64,000 nucleotides of DNA, from the NCBI RefSeq assembly GCF_000332995.1, contig NZ_BANS01000030.1, positions 17,126 to 81,125 of the forward strand, in the 5' to 3' direction. Positions 54,364 through 64,000 of the stretch are shown one piece after another. This DNA comes from Gordonia amicalis NBRC 100051 = JCM 11271. GTDB taxonomy: Bacteria > Actinomycetota > Actinomycetes > Mycobacteriales > Mycobacteriaceae. The notes below the pieces were generated by a model. It was not told where the DNA came from. It searched no databases and saw only the letters and a program-made list of their open reading frames with translations. Both the position numbers and the translations under genes were made by a program. Within the stretch, counting starts at the first letter, position 1. Each line of letters begins with the position of its first letter.

Positions 54364-56000
54364 TTGAGCAGGCAGAGCTTGACGAAAGCCCATGCGAAGA
54401 TCACCGAGTTGTCCTGGGAGCCCACCTTCGCGACCCCGGCAACCCGGTTCGGAACCGACTACACCTTCGAGAAAGCTCCGAAGAAGGACCCGCTGAAGCA
54501 GATCATGCGGTCGTACTTCCCGATGGAGGAGGAGAAGGACAACCCGTGTACGGCGCCATGGATGGCGCGATCCGCGGCAACATGTTCCGCCAGGTCCAGG
54601 AACGCTGGCTGGAATGGCAGAAGCTGTTCCTGTCGATCATCCCGTTCCCCGAGATCTCCGCGGCCCGCGCGATGCCGATGGCCATCGACGCGGTCCCCAA
54701 CCCCGAGATCCACAACGGCCTGGCCGTGCAGATGATCGACGAGGTTCGTCATTCGACGATCCAGATGAACCTCAAGAAGCTGTACATGAACAACTACATC
54801 GACCCGGCGGGCTTCGACATCACCGAGAAGGCCTTCGCGAACAACTACGCCGGCACCATCGGACGCCAGTTCGGTGAGGGGTTCATCACCGGCGATGCCA
54901 TCACCGCCGCCAACATCTACCTCACCGTGGTCGCCGAGACCGCCTTCACCAACACCTTGTTCGTCGCGATGCCCGACGAAGCGGCCGCCAACGGCGACTA
55001 CCTGCTGCCCACCGTCTTCCACTCGGTCCAGTCCGACGAGTCGCGGCACATCTCCAACGGCTACTCGATCCTGCTGATGGCGCTGGCCGACGAGCGCAAT
55101 CGCCCTCTGCTGGAACGTGATCTGCGGTACGCGTGGTGGAACAACCATTGCGTCGTCGACGCGGCGATCGGCACCTTCATCGAGTACGGCACCAAGGACC
55201 GGCGCAAGGACCGCGAGAGCTACGCCGAGATGTGGCGCCGGTGGATCTACGACGACTACTACCGCAGCTACCTTCTGCCGCTGGAGAAGTACGGGCTCAC
55301 CATCCCGCACGACCTGGTCGAGGAGGCCTGGAACCGGATCACCAACAAGCACTACGTCCACGAGGTCGCGCGGTTCTTCGCGACGGGCTGGCCGGTCAAC
55401 TACTGGCGCATCGACGCGATGACCGACAAGGACTTCGAGTGGTTCGAGGAGAAGTACCCCGGTTGGTACAACAAGTTCGGCAAGTGGTGGGAGAACTACA
55501 ACCGCCTCGCCTACCCGGGTCGCAACAAGCCGATCGCCTTCGAGGACGTCGACTAAGAATACCCGCATCGATGCTGGACCTGCATGGTGCCCTGCCTCAT
55601 CCGTGAGGACATGGTGGTCGACAAGGTCGACGACCAATGGCGCACCTACTGCTCGGAGACCTTCCACTGGACCGACGCGGTCGCCTTCCGCGACCACTAC
55701 GACGGCCGGGACACCCCGAACATGGGTCGCCTCACCGGTTTCCGCGAATGGGAGACCCTGCACCACGGCAAGGATCTCGCCGACATCATCACGGATCTGG
55801 GTTACGTCCGCGACGACGGCAAGACCCTGATCCCACAGCCGCACCTCAACCTGGACCCGAAGAAGATGTGGACGCTCGACGACGTCCGCGGCAACGTCTT
55901 CAACAGTCCCAACGTGCTGCTCAACGAGATGTCCGACGCCGAGCGGGACGCGCACATCGCGGCGTATCGCGCCAATCCCAATGGGGCCGTGCCGGCCTGA
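54364..56000 (+). pseudogene. prmA: Propane monooxygenase hydroxylase large subunit, broken by a frameshift and a stop
   Basis: About 545 codons when repaired. It starts with TTG at 54364 after GAGGAGG. The binuclear iron site is that of soluble diiron monooxygenases: DEVRHSTIQM and SDESRHISN carry the E-x2-H pairs. PrmA hydroxylates propane at C2 (propane to 2-propanol). Two lesions: one base missing at about 54544-54545 (AAC CC GTG TAC; first frame stops at 54735), and an in-frame TAA at 55554-55556 where the family expects Tyr (VDYEYPHRC). Three ORFs cover the gene: 54364-54735, 54546-55556 and 55557-56000. The catalytic residues remain readable. Confidence 0.92.
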
Positions 56001-56010
56001 CGGCACACGG

Positions 56011-56037
56011 GCGGGGGCGTCCCCCTGGCGCCCCCGC
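56011..56037 (+). other. GC-rich hairpin between prmA and prmB
   Basis: GCGGGGGCG (56011-56019) and CGCCCCCGC (56029-56037) are perfect 9-bp arms with a 9-base loop, starting 11 bp after the prmA stop. There is no T-run, so it may be a processing site or partial attenuator that sets different amounts of hydroxylase and reductase. Confidence 0.7.
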
Positions 56038-56076
56038 CTCCCCGTCCTCCCGTCGTCACCGTCCGAAGGAGTTTTC

Positions 56077-57117
56077 GTGGCCGACACACATCGCATCAAC
56101 TTCGCCCCCGTCGACATCGAGATGGAGGTCACCGAGGACGAGTCGATCCTCGACGCCGCGTTCCGGCAGGGCATCCACCTGATGCACGGGTGCCGCGAGG
56201 GCCGGTGTTCGGCCTGCAAGTCGTACATGCTCGACGGCGACGTCCAGATGGACGACTACTCCACCTTCGCCTGCAACGAGGCGGAGGAGGCCGAGGGCTA
56301 TGTGCTGCTGTGCCGGTCCTACGCCTACAGCGACTGCGAGATCGAGCTCCTCAACTTCGACGAGGACGAATTGCTCGGCGGCGCACCGATCCAGGACGTC
56401 CGCACCCGGGTCGCCGCCATCGAGCCGGTGACCTCCGACATCGTGTCGCTGCGCCTAGACGTGGTCGAACCGGAGACCTTCGAGTTCAAACCCGGCCAGT
56501 ACGTGGACCTCTCGGTCCCCGGTACCGACGAGAAGCGCTCGTTCTCCATCGCGACGACCCAGGCCACCCCGGACAAACTCGAGTTCCTGATCAAGAAGTA
56601 CCCGGGCGGTCTCTTCGCCGGCCTGCTCGAGGAAGGGCTCGCGCCAGGCGACGAGATCATGGTCAACGGCCCGTACGGGTCCTGCACCCTGCGCAACGGC
56701 CATGTGCTGCCGATCATCTGCATCGGTGGCGGGGCCGGCATGGCCCCGCTGCTCTCGCTGCTGCGTCATGTCAGCGAGACCGGCCTGAACCGGCCGGTGC
56801 GCTTCTACTACGGCGCCCGGACCGCGGCGGATCTGTTCTATCTCGACGAGATCGCCGCGCTCGGCGAGAAGATCGCCGATTTCCGGTTCCTCGCCTGCCT
56901 GTCGGAGTCCGCCGACGGTGCCCCCGACGGGGTCGAGGTCGCCGAGGGCAACGTCACCGACATCGTCAACGAGCACGAATCCGATCTCGCCCGAACGGAG
57001 GTGTATTTCTGCGGCCCCCCACCCATGGTCGATGCGGCACTCGCTCTCGCCGACCAGCATTCGGTCCCTCGGGACCAGACCTTCTACGACAAGTTCACCA
57101 GCCCGGCTTTCGACTAG
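56077..57117 (+). CDS. prmB: Propane monooxygenase reductase component
   Basis: 346 residues from GTG at 56077, RBS AAGGAG 7 bases upstream. The N-terminal [2Fe-2S] ferredoxin domain has C-x4-C-x2-C (CREGRCSAC) and a later Cys (LLCRSYA). The FAD/NADH reductase domain has RSFSIATT (RxYS-type FAD motif), GGGAGMAPLLSLL (NAD) and FYDKF at the C terminus. It passes electrons from NADH to the diiron centre of PrmAC. Order prmA-reductase-small hydroxylase-coupling protein is that of Gordonia propane monooxygenase. This gene reads intact. Confidence 0.93.
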   Translation: MADTHRINFAPVDIEMEVTEDESILDAAFRQGIHLMHGCREGRCSACKSYMLDGDVQMDDYSTFACNEAEEAEGYVLLCRSYAYSDCEIELLNFDEDELLGGAPIQDVRTRVAAIEPVTSDIVSLRLDVVEPETFEFKPGQYVDLSVPGTDEKRSFSIATTQATPDKLEFLIKKYPGGLFAGLLEEGLAPGDEIMVNGPYGSCTLRNGHVLPIICIGGGAGMAPLLSLLRHVSETGLNRPVRFYYGARTAADLFYLDEIAALGEKIADFRFLACLSESADGAPDGVEVAEGNVTDIVNEHESDLARTEVYFCGPPPMVDAALALADQHSVPRDQTFYDKFTSPAFD

Positions 57118-57145
57118 AAGTCGCCGAACGACAGGAACGAAAGGT

Positions 57146-58259
57146 ATGTCCGCACCCACCGCACCGAAGTCCTCTCCGGGATCTCCTCAGCGCGAACGTA
57201 GTTTCCCGACCATCGAATTCACCGACGCCGAGGCCGGCGCCAAAGAGTTCCCGAGCAGCAAGAGCCGCAAGTACAACTACTATCAGCCGGCCAAGAAGCG
57301 GGCGACGGTCTACGAGGACGTCACCGTCGACGTGCAGCCCGATCCGGAACGCCACCTGACCCAGGGCTGGATCTACGGCTTCGGCAACGGTCCCGGCGGT
57401 TATCCGCAGGAGTGGACGGCGGCGAAGTCCAGCAACTGGCATGCCTTCCTCGACCCCAACGAGGAGTGGGAACAGACCATCTACCGCAACAACTCGGCGG
57501 TGGTCCACCAGGTCGACCTGTGTCTGCAGAACGCCAAGCGGGCCCGGGTCTACGACGGATGGAATCCCTCGTGGCTCAAATTCATCGAGCGCAACCTCGG
57601 CGCCTGGATGCATGCCGAGAGCGGAATGGGCCTCCATGTCTTCACCTCGATCCAGAGGTCGGCACCCACCAACATGATCAACAACGCGGTCGCGGTGAGT
57701 GCGGCGCACAAGCTGCGCTTCGCCCAGGACCTCGCACTGTTCAACCTGGATCTCGCCGAGGCCGAGGAGGCCTTCGACGGATCGGCAGTCCGCGCCGGAG
57801 TGGCAGCCCACCCGGGAGGCCGCCGAACGGCTGACCGCGATCGGCGACTGGGCGAAGTTGTTGTTCTGCACCAACATCGTCTTCGAGCAACTCGTCGGGT
57901 CGCTTTTCCGGACCGAACTGATCATGCAGGTCGCGGCACGCAACGGTGACTACATCACGCCGACGATCGTCGGCACCGGTGAGTACGACTACGACCGCGA
58001 CCTGAACTACACGCGGGCCCTGTTCCAGATGCTCTCCCGCGACGAACAGTACGGCGCGCAGAACCGCGAGCTGTTCGAACAGTGGCTGTCGGAGTGGGTG
58101 CCGCGTTGCCTCGACGCAGCGCGTGGACTGCAACCGATCTGGTCCCAACCGGCGGACAAGTCGGTCACCTTCGCCACGAGTCTCGAGGCGGCGACCGAGA
58201 AGTTCCGCGACGTCCTCAAAGCCATCGAAGTCGACATCCCCGAGGAGTTGAACCAGTGA
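57146..58259 (+). pseudogene. prmC: Propane monooxygenase hydroxylase small subunit, broken by a short deletion
   Basis: About 370 codons. The first part (ATG 57146) runs through YYQPAKKRATVYEDV and AEAEEAFDGSA. At 57785-57788 the frame changes and continues as APEWQPTREAAERLTAIGDW and FEQLVGSLFRTEL to TGA at 58259. Compared with the family, about six residues (H-x3-W-Q) are missing at the junction, so a deletion of about 17 bp between two GGCA copies explains both the gap and the shift. The unshifted frame runs to 57949. The subunit pairs with PrmA in the (alpha-beta)2 hydroxylase. Confidence 0.88.
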
Positions 58260-58603
58260 GCACCATGCAATTCGGCGCACAGACCGAGTTCTCCAACATG
58301 TGCGGCGTCACCCTGATGAACACGCCCATCGGCCGCGTGGTCGCCGACGTCATGGGCGCCAAGGACGGCGTCGAACTCACCGAGTACCCGTCGATGATCC
58401 GCGTCGACGGCGTCAACCGGCTCGAGTTCGACTACGACGAACTCACCGACGCCCTGGGCCAGGAGTTCGACGGCTCGGTCTTCGAGGAGATCAGCTCCAC
58501 CCATTACGGGCGGATGGTGCACCTCGACGATCGGACCTACCTGTTCGCGAGCCCCGAGGACGCCGCCGAGTTCATCGGGTTCGATCTCACCGCCGAGAGC
58601 TGA
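58256..58603 (+). CDS. prmD: Propane monooxygenase coupling/effector protein
   Basis: 115 residues of the MmoB/DmpM family, starting GTG at 58256 in the GTGA overlap with prmC (ATG at 58265 also possible). Conserved style: [18 protein letters not shown] and a C-terminal acidic segment. The family binds the hydroxylase and controls oxygen and substrate access. It reads intact. A strong 17-bp hairpin follows 28 bp after the stop. Confidence 0.9.
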   Translation: MSTMQFGAQTEFSNMCGVTLMNTPIGRVVADVMGAKDGVELTEYPSMIRVDGVNRLEFDYDELTDALGQEFDGSVFEEISSTHYGRMVHLDDRTYLFASPEDAAEFIGFDLTAES

Positions 58604-58631
58604 CGCGAGGCGAACCGACGCCCCACACGAC

Positions 58632-58674
58632 TACGTCGTGACCGCCGGTGACCGAGCCCGGCGGTCACGACGTA
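58632..58674 (+). terminator. 17-bp perfect hairpin after prmABCD
   Basis: TACGTCGTGACCGCCGG (58632-58648) is exactly complementary to CCGGCGGTCACGACGTA (58658-58674), loop of nine bases. It lies between prmD and the amidohydrolase gene. Without a T-run it is a likely partial terminator or stabilising 3' hairpin, giving more prmABCD message than downstream message. Confidence 0.75.
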
Positions 58675-58753
58675 ACCACCATCAACGATCCATCCCCGCC
58701 ACGGTTTTCATCTCTTCCCCGCCAACCAGCCCATCAGACCAAGGGAGTCATCG

Positions 58754-59791
58754 ATGTACGAGAAGAATGGCGACAAGTACTTCATCGTCGACGCGCACGT
58801 CCATCTCTGGGACGGCCGTAAATCCAATCAGCGCAACATCCACGGCAAGCAGTTCATCGATTGTTTCTACGACTACCACCGCAATCTCAGTCCGGAAGAG
58901 AAGGTCTGGGACTACGACACCTACACCTATTACGGTCCCGAACGCCTCATGAGCGACCTGTTCGAGAACGGCCCGGCCGACCATGCGATCTTCCAGGCGA
59001 CGATCCTGAAAGACTTCTACGTCAACGGTTTCGCCCAGGTCGACGATTCGCTGAAGCTGTGCGAGGACAACCCGAAACTGCTCACCTACAACCACGCCTA
59101 CGACCCGCGTCACGGAGAGGCCGGTCTCGAGCAGCTCCGCAAGGACGCCGAGAACATGAACCTGAAGGGCGTGAAGCTCTACACCGCCGAATGGTTCGGC
59201 GACTCACGCGGTTACAAGCTCGACGACGCCTGGTCGCGCCGCTACCTCGAGGAATGCATCAAGCTCGGCATCAAGAACATCCACGTCCACAAGGGCCCGA
59301 CGATCCGCCCGCTGGAACGCGACGCCTTCGACGTGGCCGACGTCGACAAGGTGGCCACCGACTACCTCGACCTGAACTTCATCATCGAGCACGTTGGTCT
59401 GCCTCGCCTCGAGGACTTCTGCTGGATCGCCACCCAGGAGTCCAACGTCTTCGGCGGGCTGGCCGTGGCCATCCCGTTCATCCACACGCGGCCCCGCTAC
59501 TTCGCTCAGATCATCGGTGAACTCCTGTACTGGATCGGCGAGGACAAGATCCTCTTCGCCAGCGACTACGCCCTGTGGACGCCGCAGTGGCTGGTCGAGC
59601 GGTTCGTCGACTTCCAGATCCCGGAGGACATGACCGAATACGCGCCGATCACCGTCGAACAGAAGAAGAAGATCCTCGGCCTCAACGCGGCCGCCCTGTA
59701 CCCGCACATCGAGGTTCCCGAGGAACTGAAGCTCCCGACCAGCGCGGCCGATCGGAAGTCGAGGTGGCCGCCGGCGCGAAGGACGCGGTGA
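58754..59791 (+). CDS. Amidohydrolase_2 family protein of the prm operon, C-terminal frameshift
   Basis: 345 residues as written. Metal site signs: DAHVHLWD (HxH), FIIEHVGLPR, and ASDYALW near residue 275. It is the amidohydrolase constantly found after binuclear iron alkane monooxygenases, but its reaction is unknown. At about 59755 one base is missing (GAT CG GAA GTC): in the corrected frame the tail reads EVEVAAGAKDAVTA and ends at TGA 59797-59799, overlapping the next ATG. As written it instead ends 12 codons on, with an odd basic tail (KSRWPPARRTR). Only the last residues are affected, so the enzyme may be active. Confidence 0.85.
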   Translation: MYEKNGDKYFIVDAHVHLWDGRKSNQRNIHGKQFIDCFYDYHRNLSPEEKVWDYDTYTYYGPERLMSDLFENGPADHAIFQATILKDFYVNGFAQVDDSLKLCEDNPKLLTYNHAYDPRHGEAGLEQLRKDAENMNLKGVKLYTAEWFGDSRGYKLDDAWSRRYLEECIKLGIKNIHVHKGPTIRPLERDAFDVADVDKVATDYLDLNFIIEHVGLPRLEDFCWIATQESNVFGGLAVAIPFIHTRPRYFAQIIGELLYWIGEDKILFASDYALWTPQWLVERFVDFQIPEDMTEYAPITVEQKKKILGLNAAALYPHIEVPEELKLPTSAADRKSRWPPARRTR

Positions 59792-59795
59792 CGGC

Positions 59796-60596
59796 ATGAC
59801 CGCGGTCGCACCTCTTCCCGGATATGTCGCCGGTACCGCGGTGGAACTCGAGCGCGACGTCCTCGCCGCACTCGACACCGTGCTCGATCCCGAGCTCGAC
59901 CAGCCCATCACCGAACTGAGGTTCGTCCGGTCGATCCTGATCGACGAGGCGGGTGTGACCGTCCACCTCCGGCTCCCGACGTCGTTCTGTTCGCCCAACT
60001 TCGCCTATCTGATGGGGTCGGATGCCCTCGACGCGCTCGAGGACGTCAACGGCGTCGGTCAGGTCCGGGTGCTGCTGGACGATCATCACGACAGCGACAA
60101 GATCAACGCCGGCCTCGACGCCCGCGCCGGCTACAAGGGGACGTTCGGCGTCGAAGCACTCGAGAGCCTCGACGAACTGCGCCTGACGTTCCAGCGCAAG
60201 GCCCACACGGCCGCGATGGAACGCGCCGTGGCCGCCGAGATCGCCGCGGGACGGGTCACGGTGGCCGAGGTGGATCGGCTGGCACTGCGCGATCTGCCAC
60301 GCGGACACCACAAGTCGGCGCTGCTGCGACGGCGCATGGAACTGGGCCTCAGCATCTGCCCCAACAGCCTCGTCGTCGTCGACGAGGAGGGGCACGCACT
60401 GCCGGCCGATCAGGTCCCCATGCGGTTGAGATTCGCGCGCTCCGTGCGTATCTCGATGGAGGGCAACAGCCACTTCTGCCGCGGCCTGCTCGCCACCCGC
60501 TACGCCGACGACGACGAATGCGACGGGGCCAGCGGCCCGGTCATCACCAATCTCCGCGAAACCCCTCGCGCACACCACCGAAGCGAACAGGAGTAA
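59796..60596 (+). CDS. Iron-sulfur/metal-centre assembly-like protein (DUF59/MIP18 N-terminal domain)
   Basis: 266 residues. Residues of about 15-115 resemble the DUF59/PaaD-like domain (ALDTVLDPELDQPITELRFV, then LRLPTSFCSPNFAYLM). The rest is unique to prm/mim-type clusters, with a Cys pair (LSICPNS, FCRGLL, DDECDG) that could bind metal. A role in maturation of the diiron or Fe-S proteins of the monooxygenase is inferred from domain and context. It starts in the ATGA of the corrected amidohydrolase stop and ends 3 bp before adh. It reads intact. Confidence 0.8.
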   Translation: MTAVAPLPGYVAGTAVELERDVLAALDTVLDPELDQPITELRFVRSILIDEAGVTVHLRLPTSFCSPNFAYLMGSDALDALEDVNGVGQVRVLLDDHHDSDKINAGLDARAGYKGTFGVEALESLDELRLTFQRKAHTAAMERAVAAEIAAGRVTVAEVDRLALRDLPRGHHKSALLRRRMELGLSICPNSLVVVDEEGHALPADQVPMRLRFARSVRISMEGNSHFCRGLLATRYADDDECDGASGPVITNLRETPRAHHRSEQE

Positions 60597-60599
60597 GCC

Positions 60600-63653
<3,054 letters not shown>

Positions 63654-63657
<4 letters not shown>

Positions 63658-64000
63658 TTGTACTGACCCGCCAGGTTGGGTACGCGGTCGGCGGGTGAGT
63701 CGCCTCTGAGTGCGGTGTGGCTGCGTTCGTGATTGTAGATGCGCAGGAACTCGTCGAAGGCGGCCACGCGTTCGGTCTCGCTGTTGTAGGGGCGGGCGTA
63801 GGCCCATTCCTCTTGCAGTGTGCGGTTGAATCGTTCCACCTTGCCGTTGGTTTGCGGCCGGTATGGTCGTGTCCATTTGTGTTTGATCCCGTTGTCGGCC
63901 AATCGTTTCCGGAACATTCTGGACCGGTAACAGGACCCGTTGTCGGTCATCACCCGTGTGGTCGTGACGCCGATCGAGGCAAAGTGGGCCAAGGCCCGGG
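63654..64000 (-). CDS. IS481-family transposase, C-terminal part (continues beyond window)
   Basis: About 115 C-terminal residues of a DDE transposase (rve integrase core). The second catalytic Asp is in [11 protein letters not shown] and the third Glu in [13 protein letters not shown]. The IS481-type end [18 protein letters not shown] is clear. The first Asp is outside the window. The stop codon TAG (63656-63654) lies in the CTAG target site, just outside the element end. Confidence 0.9.
63659..64000. mobile_element. IS481-family insertion element, one end
   Basis: The terminus is taken as TGTACTGACC at 63659, next to target ACTAGT (63653-63658). IS481 elements are known to insert at NCTAGN. 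The insertion lies directly behind the chaperonin gene and its TAG stop is part of the same CTAG. The other end and the target duplication are beyond the window. Confidence 0.8.

Noticed and set aside
55554..55556. TAA in prmA as a recoded or read-through codon
   Set aside because: TAA is not used for selenocysteine or pyrrolysine, and no stem-loop or recoding signal is visible. A Tyr-to-stop change is simpler.

Overview
The window is GC-rich, densely packed actinobacterial chromosome. Gene content points to the order Mycobacteriales, most like Gordonia: WhiB1, PdtaS, SigH-RshA, MoeZ, AdnAB, DUF3107, LpqH-like lipoprotein, REP13E12-type DUF222/HNH gene, and a propane-monooxygenase cluster ordered as described for Gordonia (prmA-prmB-prmC-prmD). 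The genus is inferred from memory of gene order, not from a database search. No tRNA, rRNA or CRISPR array was seen.

Layout. 1-30.4 kb is a conserved core that follows the M. tuberculosis Rv3201c-Rv3226c order: adnB, adnA, lipV-like hydrolase, alkyltransferase-like protein, TIGR02569 protein, moeZ, DUF3152 protein, TetR, DUF3107, ferritin-like protein, rhlE, Rv3212-like protein, parA, membrane protein, diacylglycerol kinase-like protein, whiB1, pdtaS, biotinyl protein, ribosomal micro-protein bL37, rshA, sigH, ybaK and SRAP. A nitrate/nitrite assimilation operon (narK-nirB-nirD-hemD/wHTH fusion-cbiX, 6.3-12.7 kb) sits between two genes that are close neighbours in M. tuberculosis. It has a good GlnR box upstream. 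30.4-46.4 kb is accessory: alcohol dehydrogenase, MacB-like ABC exporter with its TetR and a double operator, Baeyer-Villiger monooxygenase, DUF222/HNH protein, ATP-grasp enzyme, MFS, malQ, FAD-linked oxidase, envelope genes and an orphan ParA.

46.5-64 kb holds the most unusual signal. It carries an MpaB/DUF2236 oxygenase, an FAD oxidase, a LuxR-type regulator and the propane monooxygenase operon (prmABCD, amidohydrolase, Fe-S assembly-like protein, alcohol dehydrogenase, GroEL-like chaperonin), ending at an IS481-family element. Propane would be hydroxylated by PrmABCD to 2-propanol and oxidised by the dehydrogenase to acetone. The chaperonin is of the type needed to fold such monooxygenases. 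In this stretch I count eight reading-frame lesions: in-frame TAA in the DUF2236 gene (46679) and in prmA (55554), and frame changes in a Lys-rich gene (about 51128), the LuxR gene (about 53830), prmA (about 54545), prmC (about 57786), the amidohydrolase tail (about 59755) and groEL (about 62777). I found none in the roughly 40 genes before it. As written, the regulator, both hydroxylase subunits and the chaperonin are broken, so the operon looks like a recently inactivated propane-oxidation system, unless this part of the assembly has poor consensus. Regulatory DNA around it is still sharp: a GTGAGACG palindrome upstream of prmA and two long hairpins within the operon.
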